The position numbers and the translations under genes are program-made. The notes beneath the pieces were generated by a model. The model did not search any database. It had not been told where the DNA came from and was given only the letters and a program-made list of their open reading frames with translations. Positions 17,001-26,895 of a DNA stretch of 64,000 bases are shown piece by piece; position 1 is the stretch's first letter, and each line of letters begins with the position of its first letter. Origin of the DNA: Myroides albus (GTDB lineage Bacteria > Bacteroidota > Bacteroidia > Flavobacteriales > Flavobacteriaceae); assembly GCF_009711045.1 (NCBI RefSeq), contig NZ_WMJX01000003.1, positions 19,966 through 83,965 of the forward strand. The letters run 5' to 3'.

Positions 17001-17408
17001 ATGAAAAAGGCAATAATTAATAGTATTAGTGTGTTTTTTCTTTTTAGTTGCATTAACGTTTTTGCAAGTAATAAATCTAAAATAGCTCCTAACGATTGTA
17101 ATTATATTTTATCTAAAGTTATTAAGCACAGTAATTTCGAATATACTGATAGCAACTATTTTGTGCGAATAGAGGATATATCTGACGACAGTATAATCAT
17201 TAAGGCATATGTTCGAGATAATTTGTCAGACGATCCGAAGCATCCTCATATGGTAGAAAGTGCTATAGCTTGGTTTGTTATACAACCGCAGCGAGATGGT
17301 ATCTATCAGTCTATGGGGGCTTTAAATCCTGATAGTATAGAGTTTAGAAAGCTCAATATCGATAGTAAAATGTTTCAGTCACTGCTAAAGTGTATTGATA
17401 AGAAATAA
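17001..17408 (+). CDS. Hypothetical exported protein
   Basis: 135 residues from ATG 17001 (a TTG at 16995 is the only longer start). The N-terminal signal peptide has hydrophobic core IINSISVFFLF; it contains SC, so it could be a lipoprotein, or be cleaved after VFA. The mature part is a small domain with DISDDSIIIKAYVRD and AIAWFVIQPQRDGIYQS. No family recognised. It lies just before the IS3 element. Confidence 0.6.
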   Translation: MKKAIINSISVFFLFSCINVFASNKSKIAPNDCNYILSKVIKHSNFEYTDSNYFVRIEDISDDSIIIKAYVRDNLSDDPKHPHMVESAIAWFVIQPQRDGIYQSMGALNPDSIEFRKLNIDSKMFQSLLKCIDKK

Positions 17409-17455
17409 GTAAATAAAAGCCCTTAAGTGGACTGACCCCAAAAAGTTGGACGAAG

Positions 17456-18310
17456 TTATGCAATCTTTTTAATATAATGAGCTCGGTATTCTACTGGGCT
17501 CATTCCATTTAAATTAATGCGTATTCGCTCGTTATTATAATATTTTATATACTGTTTTATCTCCTGAGTTAATTCCAATATGGAGTTGTATTTCTTTAAA
17601 TAAAACAGTTCTGATTTCAATACTCCAAAGAAATTTTCGATTATAGCATTATCTAGACAATTTCCTTTTCTGGACATGCTTTGTTTAATATTATTATCCA
17701 TTAACTTATTCTGGTATCTCTGTAATCTATATTGCCAACCCTGATCAGAATGAAGTATGGTTTCTATGTCAGTTGCTTTGTCTTTTTTTCTTCTTTTAAA
17801 TGCTTTATTGAGCATATCAAGAATCTGCTGGTAGTTTGGAGAAGTGGATAAATTATAACTAATTATCTCTCCATTAAACAAATCTATTATTGGAGATAGG
17901 TATAATTTACTTCCTTTAACATTAAACTCTGTTACATCTGTAGCCCATTTTTGATGAGGCTTAGTTGCATTAAAATCTCGATTTAGTACGTTTTCTGTTG
18001 CTTTACCTATATCTCCTTTAAAAGACTTGTATTTCTTTGCTCTAATCACACTTTTATGACCTAGTTCTTTCATTAGTTTTGCGACAGTTTTGAAATTTAC
18101 AGGTATTTTGAGTTCTCATCGAAGCATTAATGTGACTCTTCTGTACCCATATAATCCTCTATACTTAGTAAAAATACGAGTTACATGTTTACCTAATTCA
18201 GCATGTTTATCCAAAAAAGTTATACTCTTCGTATGGTAATAATAACTACTACGAGCTAGCCCTGCTAAGTGTAGTAAATATTCTAGTTTATGTATGCGCC
18301 TTAGCTCCGT
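17456..18310 (-). pseudogene. IS3-family transposase OrfB, interrupted by a nonsense codon
   Basis: The intact C-terminal 205 residues (17456-18073) carry the rve/DDE core: WATDVTEF (first Asp), LHSDQGWQY (second Asp), ENFFGVLKSE (Glu). Translating further upstream in the same frame gives normal OrfB sequence (GYRRVTLMLR), then TGA, then ELKIPVNFKTVAKLMKELG; a single in-frame stop near 18110 separates the two parts. The start upstream would be reached by frameshifting from orfA, as is usual in IS3 elements. Confidence 0.85.
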
Positions 18311-18315
18311 AATTA

Positions 18316-18855
18316 TTACGGCTTCTTCTTTTTGGCTTGCTTGCTCTGAGCTAAGGCTTCTAACTTTTTTAGATAATCATTCTCTGCCCGCAAGTATGCT
18401 AGTTCTATTTTTAGCTTCTCTACTTCGCTCATCGATGCTTTTATCCCTGGAATATTTCTTTTCTTAGTCATCTTGATGTTTGTTTTGTTTTTCCTAAAAT
18501 GTGCACCTCGATTATCTTCCAAGCCTTTAAATCCATTATTCTGGAATTTTTTAATCCACTGTAATAACACAGAAGAACTAGAGATTCTATACTTAACGCA
18601 GGTGTTAATCAAAGATAATCCACTTTTTTGATAGTCTTGTATAATGCTAACTTTTTCCTTTATCGTAAAGTTACTTTGGGAAATTCCCAGTAAGCCTTGT
18701 TTGCCATAAGCTTCATAAAGTTTAATCCAAAACCTCAGATTCGAAGGCATAATGCTTTCCTCTTTTGCAAGTCCTGTTAAACTATGTTTCCCTTCTAGAA
18801 TTATAGTTACTAAACGTAACTTAAATTCATAATTGTATTTCTGTTTTCTACTCAT
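18316..18855 (-). CDS. IS3-family transposase OrfA (helix-turn-helix)
   Basis: 179 residues, start MSRKQKYNYEFKLRLVTIILEG. Two helix-turn-helix units (about 1-60 and 60-110) are followed by a C-terminal leucine-zipper-like helix (MSEVEKLKIELAYLRAENDYLKKLE) and a Lys-rich end. It binds the element ends. The orfA end contains an A-run (GCCAAAAAGAAG) followed by a CCGTAA/TTACGG hairpin, a plausible site for programmed -1 frameshifting into orfB. Confidence 0.9.
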   Translation of the reverse strand: MSRKQKYNYEFKLRLVTIILEGKHSLTGLAKEESIMPSNLRFWIKLYEAYGKQGLLGISQSNFTIKEKVSIIQDYQKSGLSLINTCVKYRISSSSVLLQWIKKFQNNGFKGLEDNRGAHFRKNKTNIKMTKKRNIPGIKASMSEVEKLKIELAYLRAENDYLKKLEALAQSKQAKKKKP

Positions 18856-18927
18856 AAAAAATGCCCCAAAATGTGTCTAACTTTTTGGGGCATGTCTATG
18901 ATTGGCTTTTTTGTACTAAATATCTCA

Positions 18928-20280
18928 TTAAGCTTCCCTTTTAGGGAAAACAACTTTACCTAAAAAATAAACAACTGTAAAAGCAATAAAAGAAGGAATC
19001 AACCACGGCACATCGTAACGACTCATTGGAACAACTTCTATTAATGAATTAAGTCTATCAATAGTATTAGTCGCATGCATTCTATTCTCAAAAATTGATT
19101 CTCTATACAAACCAATCATATAAACAACAAACTGATACAAAGCAATAACAGTTGTAGTTATAATTGCAGCTACAAAAGGAGCTTTTCTCTTTACATATTT
19201 ACCAAAAACAACCATATATATAATCAAGGTAAGCGTTATTGGATAAATTATCCCTAAGAAAGGCCCTGCATAATCAATAATATCATCCACGCCTTTTACA
19301 GCTAGGTATCCAGATGATAAACAGGTAACAATAACGATAAAGCGATAACTCAATTTGCCGTTTGTCAACTGACTAAAGAAAGTACCTGTTGCACATACCA
19401 AAGCGATTGCCGTAGTAAGACAAGCTAAAGCAATACACAAAGACAAGGCTATAGTACCACTTGAACCCAGAACGCCATTTGAAATATGTAACAACAACTC
19501 CGTTCTTTTTAAGCTATCATTTATAGGATAACCAGAAGTTGCTCCCAGGTAAACCAAACCTCCATAAATAAATAACAAAAAGAATATAGCAACAGAGCCT
19601 GACATAAAAGTAACTTTCGTTTTTTCACCCAACTCTACATATCCACGAGCTTTCACCGCAGAAATAATAATTCCTGCATAAATTACTGAAGCTAACACAT
19701 CCATCGTTTGATATCCTTCATAAAATCCCTTTCTAAAAGCCTCCAATCCGTTAATATTAGTTTCTTCTAACTGACCTAATGGGCTTGTAATCCCTAAGAA
19801 AATTAAAAAAATCAACAATATTAATAATATAGGGGTCAAATACTTCCCAATAATATCAACTACACGGGAAGGTGAAATTGACAGTGCTAAAGTAATTCCG
19901 AAGAAAATAAGAGAAGATAGAACTGGACTAAAATCAGAAAATATAGGAACCACACCAATCTCGAAGGTCGTTGCTGCTGTACGTGGAATAGCCACCAAAG
20001 GACCTATGCTTAAGATGATAGCTGTTGCCAGAATCCATCCCAATCTACTATCAATTCGCTTTCCTAAATCAGTGAACTCATCACCTGAGTATAGTACAGC
20101 AATGATACCAAGAAAAGGAGCAAGAATAGCTGTTAAGGAAAAGCCTGTAACTGACCAATTCCAATCGTTACCAGTCAAAAGACCAATAATAGGTGGTAAA
20201 ATGATATTCCCAGCGCCAAAAAACATTGCAAAAAGTGCAAATCCTATTGTTAACGCATCGAAAAACTTCTTTTTATTCAT
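18928..20280 (-). CDS. brnQ: Branched-chain amino acid:cation symporter BrnQ
   Basis: 450-residue integral membrane protein of the LIVCS family with about 12 hydrophobic segments. The N-terminal motif FALFAMFFGAGNIILPP is the hallmark of BrnQ. It imports Leu, Ile and Val with Na+ across the inner membrane. It is monocistronic, ending 30 bp from the IS element, which has inserted just beyond its 3' end. Confidence 0.94.
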   Translation of the reverse strand: MNKKKFFDALTIGFALFAMFFGAGNIILPPIIGLLTGNDWNWSVTGFSLTAILAPFLGIIAVLYSGDEFTDLGKRIDSRLGWILATAIILSIGPLVAIPRTAATTFEIGVVPIFSDFSPVLSSLIFFGITLALSISPSRVVDIIGKYLTPILLILLIFLIFLGITSPLGQLEETNINGLEAFRKGFYEGYQTMDVLASVIYAGIIISAVKARGYVELGEKTKVTFMSGSVAIFFLLFIYGGLVYLGATSGYPINDSLKRTELLLHISNGVLGSSGTIALSLCIALACLTTAIALVCATGTFFSQLTNGKLSYRFIVIVTCLSSGYLAVKGVDDIIDYAGPFLGIIYPITLTLIIYMVVFGKYVKRKAPFVAAIITTTVIALYQFVVYMIGLYRESIFENRMHATNTIDRLNSLIEVVPMSRYDVPWLIPSFIAFTVVYFLGKVVFPKREA

Positions 20281-20500
20281 TCGATAAATTATGTCTAATC
20301 TTTTTTCATTTAAATTTAGAGAAAAATCAAAAAGAGATTATGATTAAAAAATAACGTTTTGATACCAAAACGGGGGTACAATATATAAAAATATTAAAAC
20401 AACTTTAATAATTACGTTTCATTTTTATTTAGACCTTATCACATAATTTATACCAATTTCAAAAAATAGAATACAATACAAAACCGAAAAATGTTAAAAA

Positions 20501-21025
20501 ATGAACAATAACAACTTCCTTGAGACAGACCGGTTATATATCAACAAAATTAATTTGTTAAATGATATTCCGCAGGTTCGACACTACTATAACGACAAAG
20601 AAACAATGTGTTGGATTCCCAATAGAAAAGATTATTACACATCAGAGTACTTGTCAATGAAGTTTGAATCCTATAATAAGCTATATGAAAATGGCATAGG
20701 AATTTATAAAATAACACATAAAGCAGACAATAAAATAATAGGCGAAATAGGTTTGTATGACTGTGATAAAACAGATAATGCAATAGAAATAGGATACATT
20801 ATCCTATCAACCTATTGGAGAAGGGGACTTGCAACAGAATTATTAATAAAAGTAGAAGATTATATACAACACATTCTAAAAAAGAGGTTGATCATTGCAC
20901 ACCTAATCAAAGGTAATAAAGCATCAGAGAAGCTATTACAAAAAAGAGGATACAGAAAAACACAAGAAACAAAGATATCAACAGAAGTGACACGTATTCA
21001 ATACACAAAAACCTTAACTGATTAA
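20501..21025 (+). CDS. GNAT-family N-acetyltransferase (RimJ/RimL type)
   Basis: 174 residues starting NNNNFLETDRLYINKI, typical of the Acetyltransf_3 (RimJ/RimL) group. IGEIGLYD and GYIILSTYWRRGLATELL (acetyl-CoA-binding motif A, R-x-x-G-x-A) follow. The acceptor substrate is unknown. Its stop overlaps convergently with the HxlR gene. Confidence 0.85.
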   Translation: MNNNNFLETDRLYINKINLLNDIPQVRHYYNDKETMCWIPNRKDYYTSEYLSMKFESYNKLYENGIGIYKITHKADNKIIGEIGLYDCDKTDNAIEIGYIILSTYWRRGLATELLIKVEDYIQHILKKRLIIAHLIKGNKASEKLLQKRGYRKTQETKISTEVTRIQYTKTLTD

Positions 21026-21333
21026 TCAGTTAAGGTTTTATATAAATCGTCGAAAATTGGAATAATAAGTTTTCCTTTCTCAGTCAATGAATATTCTATA
21101 TGAATAGGCTTTTCGGTAATCACCTGTCTAATTAATAGGCCATCACTTTCAAGCTCGCGTAGTGCAACAGACAATGATTGTTTATTCGTTCCTTCAATCA
21201 ACCGCATATAATCACTAAATCTCTTAGGCTTTCCCTCAGTAGAATGCAAAATATGCATTTTCCACTTCCCCCCTAATGTCTTTAGCAATTGTTCTGCAGG
21301 ACATTCTTTATTCACTTCTTCCTCTTTTTTCAT
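21022..21333 (-). CDS. HxlR-family transcriptional regulator
   Basis: 103 residues with a single winged helix: CPAEQLLKTLGGKWKMHIL, IEGTNKQSLSVALRELESDGLL, VEYSLTEKGK-like end (IEYSLTEKG). The conserved Cys near the N-terminus (ECPAEQ) is the redox or electrophile-sensing position in several HxlR/YodB members. Its target is unknown; it overlaps the 3' end of the GNAT gene by 4 bp. Confidence 0.88.
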   Translation of the reverse strand: MKKEEEVNKECPAEQLLKTLGGKWKMHILHSTEGKPKRFSDYMRLIEGTNKQSLSVALRELESDGLLIRQVITEKPIHIEYSLTEKGKLIIPIFDDLYKTLTD

Positions 21334-21917
21334 TAAATCACACTTAAATTTTAACCACTCTATACAAATTTAAGTATTAAAACTGAGCCTACCATAAATC
21401 GCAAGTTAACAAATCGAAAATATTCCATCTGTGGAAGATCAGATACAACTACTCATAAAATTAAAGAAATAAGAAATAATAAGCATAAACAAAAAATCTA
21501 ACAATACTAAAATTTTAAGTAACTATTAACAAAAATAAGACGACACATTTTATCCTATTCACATTGAAGACATACTAAAATTAAATAGTATTCTTTAACA
21601 ATTCAGTTTCCATATCTATAAATCAAAGAAAAATATCTATATAAATCACATAAAACAATATTAAAAAAACAACATAAAGCAACCTTTAAACCATAAAAAA
21701 TCGCCTTATTTTAGGTAAAAAAGTCAATAAAAAAAACTTTTTACACAACTTCAATACATTTTATGTTAATATTTTTACAATATACAAGTATGAGCAATAA
21801 GACAGAATAAAAACACATATAAGTAGATACAATGAAACAACCCTTTAGTACTATTAATTACGAACAAGTGTTAAAGAAAACTTAAGCCACTTTCACAACA
21901 CACAAAAGACACCTATT
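21334..21917. other. AT-rich gene-free region
   Basis: About 580 bp of very AT-rich sequence between the divergent HxlR and AraC genes. I see no ORF, RNA or clear repeat; it presumably holds both promoters. Confidence 0.5.
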
Positions 21918-22793
21918 ATGACAAACACAAGACAAAAAATTCAAATTCAATCTAGTTTGATTGAATTGAAAAATTCACCAAATGAAGACTTTAAAATTTA
22001 CACACAAGAAGAAGGAAAGAAATTATTCATTCCTTACAATAAAAAGTCTTACTACAAAGTTTCTTACTTAAAAAGCAAGAGTAAATTTTTTAGTGGAACA
22101 AAGGTAATTGAATTAGAAGGTCCAACTTTATTCTTTTCAAACCCTTTATCTCCTTATACATTTGAACCTATATCTGAAAATCCAGAAGGTTACTTCTGTT
22201 TATTTAGCAATAATTTCTTAGGTTTCAAAAGTAACTTAATGAAATCGATTTTATTTCACCTTGAGGAGAACCCTGTTTTTAGTCTAACCCCATCTCAGGA
22301 TGAATTAATTTCTTTTATCTTCAAAAAGATGAAAGAAGAAGCGTCACAATCTTACGCACAGAAAATAGAATTATTAAGAAACTACATTGAGATTATTATT
22401 CACCAAAGTAATAAACTAAATGTTGCTTATAAAGTAGAACATAAAAAGAATGCGCCACAACGTTTGTGCTCACAGTTTTTGGAATTATTAGAAAAACAGT
22501 TCCCTGTGACATCTATTCAAAATGTCTTAGAATTAAAGACTCCTAATGATTTCGCAACAAAACTAAGTGTACATACAAATCACTTGAATCACACAATTAA
22601 TAAGATATTAGGTAAATCTACTTCAACATGTATACAAGAAAGAATACTTGTTGAAGCTAAAAAACTACTAAGTACAACAGACTGGAGTGTGTCAGAGATA
22701 GCTTATACATTAGGCTTTGAATATCCAACATATTTCTCTAGTTTCTTTAAAAAAGCAACTAAAATGAGTCCAAACGTATTTAGGAAAAACTAA
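21918..22793 (+). CDS. AraC-family transcriptional regulator
   Basis: 291 residues: an N-terminal cupin-like sensing part (about 20-130), a helical linker and a C-terminal AraC DNA-binding domain (about 190-290) with two HTH motifs, the second in WSVSEIAYTLGFEYPTYFSSFFKKATKMSPNVFRK. Effector and target are unknown. It is monocistronic with a strong terminator about 170 bp downstream. Confidence 0.9.
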   Translation: MTNTRQKIQIQSSLIELKNSPNEDFKIYTQEEGKKLFIPYNKKSYYKVSYLKSKSKFFSGTKVIELEGPTLFFSNPLSPYTFEPISENPEGYFCLFSNNFLGFKSNLMKSILFHLEENPVFSLTPSQDELISFIFKKMKEEASQSYAQKIELLRNYIEIIIHQSNKLNVAYKVEHKKNAPQRLCSQFLELLEKQFPVTSIQNVLELKTPNDFATKLSVHTNHLNHTINKILGKSTSTCIQERILVEAKKLLSTTDWSVSEIAYTLGFEYPTYFSSFFKKATKMSPNVFRKN

Positions 22794-22962
22794 TAAACAC
22801 ATAAATTCATTTGAAATTTATAAGTTTATGTGAGATAAAAATCTTATTTTTACAACAGAAAAAAACATTTTCACTTAAATTACTTCATGTATAATTATTG
22901 CTCTTTCTTCAAGCAATTAAAATAACTGAAGAAACAGTAGCCCTAATCTTTTTTTATTGCAT

Positions 22963-22994
22963 AGCAGCCACCTTAAAAAGGTGGCTGCTTTCAT
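22963..22994 (+). terminator. Terminator after the AraC-type gene
   Basis: Perfect 12-bp stem AGCAGCCACCTT/AAGGTGGCTGCT with loop AAA, then TTTCATTTT. Confidence 0.85.
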
Positions 22995-23633
22995 TTTGAA
23001 TCTCTATCTCAGTTGTAGAAAAATTTAGAACAAGTTAAATTTCTAAATAATCATAAAGTTTTAATTGACAATATAAATAGTCAAGCCTTTTCAGTTTACT
23101 TGAACAGATGTCCTATTACGATATCTAATCTTATTTCCTTAACTACTGTTACAATACCTATTCAATCATCCATCGTTACAAAGCTAAGTAGAGACATTAT
23201 ACTACATTATCCCTTTAATATTAAATACTAATTTCTAATAAATACTTCTAAGTAACTTTCTTTTAATAGCGAGAATGGGAAGAACAAGCAGTTTAAACTT
23301 AATTCCTTCAACAAACTTTAGTATACCGTTCTCCATCTACAGATAAAGGAAATCGCTATCATACTTCTAATAAGACAACCATTGAAGATCTTTACATAAA
23401 CTGTAATCAGGTGATAAAACACCTTTAGACAATCTCACAAAGAAAGCATTAATCCTATTTTCCAAAATAGAAACAGCATAAATAATATCCCTGAGATTTC
23501 TTATATTCTTTTTGCCTCAAGTATTCTTACAATTTTCAACCATACACTAAATAGTTTTAAAGCAAACACTTCGCGTTTCCAACTAATTGCACAGATATAC
23601 TACCACCGTAGTCTTTCAATCAATATTTCAGAT
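22995..23633. other. Gene-free region before the NERD-helicase gene end
   Basis: About 640 bp. Broken reading frames on the minus strand between 23250 and 23600 might be a decayed gene, but no family is recognised. No RNA gene or repeat seen. Confidence 0.35.
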
Positions 23634-25409
23634 TTAAGCTTTACGGCGTTTATAGGCATCTTCCCCATTTCCATCATGTTCTTCATAAGTATGTAATTGC
23701 CAAATACACAAATTCTCAATAGCACGTGTACAACCTATGTACCATTCATATGGCGTCAACTTATTAGGTTTATCCACAATTAAGATAACGTGTTTACGCT
23801 CCAGTCCTTTAAACTTAACTGCAGTAGTATATTGAAGTTTATTAGGCTTTAAACTAAGGTTCTCAATCGTAAGCTCCTCCATTCCCATTTCCAATATCAA
23901 ATCTGCAACGTTATTCTTACGCTGCCAAACTTTACTTTGAACGAGAACAATAACATCTTCTGCCATTAAAGAGGAACTTGGGTCATTTATATTCTTTATA
24001 ATTTCCTCCATAGCATATTTCAATTCATCTCGAGTATCAAAAGACCTGAGTTCAATTTCATCATACTCATGATGTGTTGTAACATCATCCCAGTCTTCAG
24101 GATGACTCTGTATATGTTCAGCAATTTTCCTAATCTGTGTCTTTTGAGCACTACGTCTAACTTTGTGAAGTTTAAAGTGTGTAAAATACTCTTTCAAGAA
24201 ATAAGCATAATCCGTAACATCCCTTCCGAAAAGTGAAAAACTTTGATCCAGGTCATATAGCAACATGATATTACCTTGCTTCATTCCATTGTGATCACCA
24301 CATAACTTATGCATCATCAAGTGTAAGTTGCGATCGAATAGATCCTGCGCTTCGTCAATAATCATAAAATCGTAATTTGGCAATTTACCACTATCTTGTA
24401 AGTAGTCAATTGTTTCACGAATATATGCAGCAAACTTACTTGGTTCTAAATAATACAAATCACTCTCATTTACATTTGGCAAATTCTCAATGACGAACTG
24501 CGTAAATGTCATACAGTCAATATTCACTTTCAGTTCCTTAAATCGTTGAGCATTATAACCACACAGAAGCAAATTCCAACACAAGTAAATACCTTTACGA
24601 CCAACTTGCATTTCAGCATAGGCCATTGCCATTGTCGTTTTACCTGTACCAGGAGCACCTTCAATCATTAGCCTTGGGTTTTCAGATAGCGAATACAAAA
24701 TATCAAGATTGCGTTCTTTCAACCAAGCGAGAGAATCACGACTTTGGAACACATTTGTATCCGATACGACAGGGTTAAAAGTATTGACGATAGTCTCAAT
24801 CTCTCCAGGAGTTAAATTGGAAAAGCGAATTGGATGAATACTTTCTAATTTATGTTTCGAATAATCATAAATGTGCATTAAAAACTTTTCAATATTCTTG
24901 TATTTATTTCTTTTGGTGTACTCACTATAAATCAATTTAGAATCATAGATTGTATTTTCAATGGGAATCATTGTAGTAGGAAAAGAAACAGCTTCACAAA
25001 AAGCAATATGCTTAAAGCTTGGAAAAACCTTATTCATTAAAGTATACTTATATCCTTTAACCTGTTCAAATGGATTTTGGTTCAACCACTTTTTTCGTTT
25101 GCCATCTTTATAACAAAAACGGCCTTGATCAACAGAAATATTTCCTCCCTTCACCTCCATGACAATAATTCCAAATTTAGAGACAATAATAAAATCGAGC
25201 TCTGCATCTGCTTTTACTCTCTTGATCATTGAATTATCGTGGAACGGCAACTTCATACTATACCACACGTACCAATCGTGAGGGCTATCACTTAGCGCAT
25301 CCACTATATCCTTGTAAACTAAGAATTCACCATAAGGAACTTTTACTCCATTTATCAATAATTGTTCTAACTCATCCAAAGGATACTCTGGATAGATTTG
25401 TAACGACAT
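23634..25409 (-). CDS. NERD-domain protein with UvrD-like SF1 helicase core
   Basis: 591 residues. An N-terminal nuclease-related domain (NERD, about 25-130) has the PD-(D/E)xK-like residues Asp72, Glu85 and Lys87 (ELDFIIV, MEVKGG). A superfamily 1 helicase core carries Walker A GAPGTGKT (251-258), Walker B IDEAQD (351-356) and a C-terminal FKGLERKHVILI-type motif V/VI region. Such proteins act on DNA and are often found among defence genes, but no partner defence gene is adjacent. It stands alone on the minus strand. Confidence 0.85.
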   Translation of the reverse strand: MSLQIYPEYPLDELEQLLINGVKVPYGEFLVYKDIVDALSDSPHDWYVWYSMKLPFHDNSMIKRVKADAELDFIIVSKFGIIVMEVKGGNISVDQGRFCYKDGKRKKWLNQNPFEQVKGYKYTLMNKVFPSFKHIAFCEAVSFPTTMIPIENTIYDSKLIYSEYTKRNKYKNIEKFLMHIYDYSKHKLESIHPIRFSNLTPGEIETIVNTFNPVVSDTNVFQSRDSLAWLKERNLDILYSLSENPRLMIEGAPGTGKTTMAMAYAEMQVGRKGIYLCWNLLLCGYNAQRFKELKVNIDCMTFTQFVIENLPNVNESDLYYLEPSKFAAYIRETIDYLQDSGKLPNYDFMIIDEAQDLFDRNLHLMMHKLCGDHNGMKQGNIMLLYDLDQSFSLFGRDVTDYAYFLKEYFTHFKLHKVRRSAQKTQIRKIAEHIQSHPEDWDDVTTHHEYDEIELRSFDTRDELKYAMEEIIKNINDPSSSLMAEDVIVLVQSKVWQRKNNVADLILEMGMEELTIENLSLKPNKLQYTTAVKFKGLERKHVILIVDKPNKLTPYEWYIGCTRAIENLCIWQLHTYEEHDGNGEDAYKRRKA

Positions 25410-25690
25410 AACTATAACTTTAAATATCCTCTAATTTAACAATAATAACAGATATAGTACGTTTTTTTAATAAGATATAACAGACATTTTACTATAATCT
25501 TTTTGTCATAGCTCTTGCATTTACATAAAAAAAGGTTTCTACACTTTATTGTAAGAAACCTTTTTTTGATATAAATGACTGTACATGCTCTATCCATAGA
25601 GAAATAACAATGTCCATAGAAGTTTATCCTATCCCTTTCCTATTTTATCCTTAACAGCAAAGCAAGATTTAAGATAACTCTGTTTACAGC
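25410..25690. other. Intergenic region with a bidirectional hairpin
   Basis: No ORF. It holds the hairpin at 25527-25567 (listed separately) and the upstream region of the NERD-helicase gene; nothing else recognised. Confidence 0.45.
25527..25567. terminator. Bidirectional-type hairpin terminator
   Basis: AAAAAAAGGTTTCT/AGAAACCTTTTTTT arms around a 13-nt loop; A-run and T-run flank it, so it can act in either direction. Confidence 0.75.
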
Positions 25691-25719
25691 CAAAAAAAGG
25701 TAGTTAAAATAACCACCTT
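25691..25719 (-). terminator. Terminator of the first duplicated four-gene operon
   Basis: On the minus strand: 9-bp stem AGGTGGTTA/TAACTACCT (one G-U) with loop TTT, then seven T, directly after the peroxidase stop codon. Confidence 0.85.
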
Positions 25720-25723
25720 CTTA

Positions 25724-26869
25724 CTATTCTATAGGAAACTCAGGACGTCTCATCTTAAACTTACTACCTGACAGTGCCTCAAGAAAAGACACTAAAGATT
25801 TTATTTCAGATTTACTTAATTCTAAAGGCTTCATCAAAGAATCAGTCACAGGATAAAGAGGATCTGCTAATTTTTGCTCAGGCTTAGGATCAATCATATG
25901 CATCCCACTATTATACATATTCACAATACCTTCTAAGTCATCGAACAAACCATTGTGCATCCAAGGTCTTGTATTCAACAAATCTCGAAGTCCAGGAGTT
26001 TTAAACTTACCTACATCATCAGGATTATTAGTTACGACATATCTTCCCAGGTCTTCGAATTTACGTTTGTAATACGTCAAACCAATATTGTGAAAGGATT
26101 CGTCTGTAAAGTACTGTCCGTGGTGACAATTCATACAACGAGCTTTCGTTCTGAATAAATGCATTCCGTAAATCTCATCTTCCGTTAGGGCATTGTATTT
26201 TCCATCCATGAAAGCATCTACTCTACTTGGTTGACTTTTAATTGTACGTTGAAATGAGGCAATTGCACCTACAATTCGATCGTATGTAATTTTATCATCT
26301 CCAAAAGCATCAATAAAGTACTTTTTATAGCCTTCAATTTTACTCATTTTTGCAGGTAATTCAACTACGTCCATTGCCATTTCATTATGAGCGCTCAAAG
26401 GTCCATTTGCTTGTTCTTCTAAAGAGTTTGCTCTACCATCCCAAAAATAAGAAGTACGCTCGGCTGTATTATACAAAGAAGGTGTATTGCGTGCCCCTTT
26501 TAAATGATCATGTCCTAATCCTACCATACGTCTATCAGTCCATCCCATTTCAGGATCGTGACAAGAACTACAAGATATTTGATTAGATTTAGACAGCTTA
26601 GGATCGAAAAACAACATTCTTCCCAACAATACTTCTGGCTTAGCCTGATCTACAAAATAAGCTGTATCTCTTTTAATACTTGAAAATTCACTCCACTCTA
26701 CTCCCGGATCAATCGTTGGCTTCGGCCACTCATTAATCGGTTTCTTGTACATTTCCACTATTTTAGTGTAATCAGGAGTATCACTCCACAAAACACTTGT
26801 AAACTCAGAACTAAAACTAACCAGTCCAAAAGCCATGACTCCAGATAACAAATAAACTATCTTTTTCAT
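25724..26869 (-). CDS. Di-haem cytochrome c peroxidase-like protein (CcpA/MauG superfamily), operon copy A
   Basis: 381 residues with an N-terminal signal peptide and two c-type haem motifs, CSSCH (first domain) and CMNCH (second domain). RPWMHNG near the C-terminus is the usual position of the distal Met ligand of the high-potential haem. Family members reduce peroxide in the periplasm or oxidise a protein partner (MauG, MbnH). It is the last gene of a four-gene operon whose neighbours are outer-membrane or surface proteins, so a partner-modifying role is worth considering. It is very similar along its whole length to the copy at 32734-33864. Confidence 0.9.
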   Translation of the reverse strand: MKKIVYLLSGVMAFGLVSFSSEFTSVLWSDTPDYTKIVEMYKKPINEWPKPTIDPGVEWSEFSSIKRDTAYFVDQAKPEVLLGRMLFFDPKLSKSNQISCSSCHDPEMGWTDRRMVGLGHDHLKGARNTPSLYNTAERTSYFWDGRANSLEEQANGPLSAHNEMAMDVVELPAKMSKIEGYKKYFIDAFGDDKITYDRIVGAIASFQRTIKSQPSRVDAFMDGKYNALTEDEIYGMHLFRTKARCMNCHHGQYFTDESFHNIGLTYYKRKFEDLGRYVVTNNPDDVGKFKTPGLRDLLNTRPWMHNGLFDDLEGIVNMYNSGMHMIDPKPEQKLADPLYPVTDSLMKPLELSKSEIKSLVSFLEALSGSKFKMRRPEFPIE

Positions 26870-26895
26870 TAATTATTTTATTAAATAACAATTCA

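Larger units (their letters stand above)
17428..18898 (-). mobile_element. IS3-family (IS150-like) insertion sequence, inactivated
   Basis: About 1.47 kb with imperfect terminal inverted repeats sharing CCCCAAAAAGTT (left 17428-17451, right read backwards from 18898). It holds the two-ORF organisation of IS3 elements, both on the minus strand: orfA (HTH) and orfB (DDE transposase, with an in-frame stop). I could not identify a target-site duplication. Autonomous transposition is unlikely unless the stop is bypassed. Confidence 0.88.
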
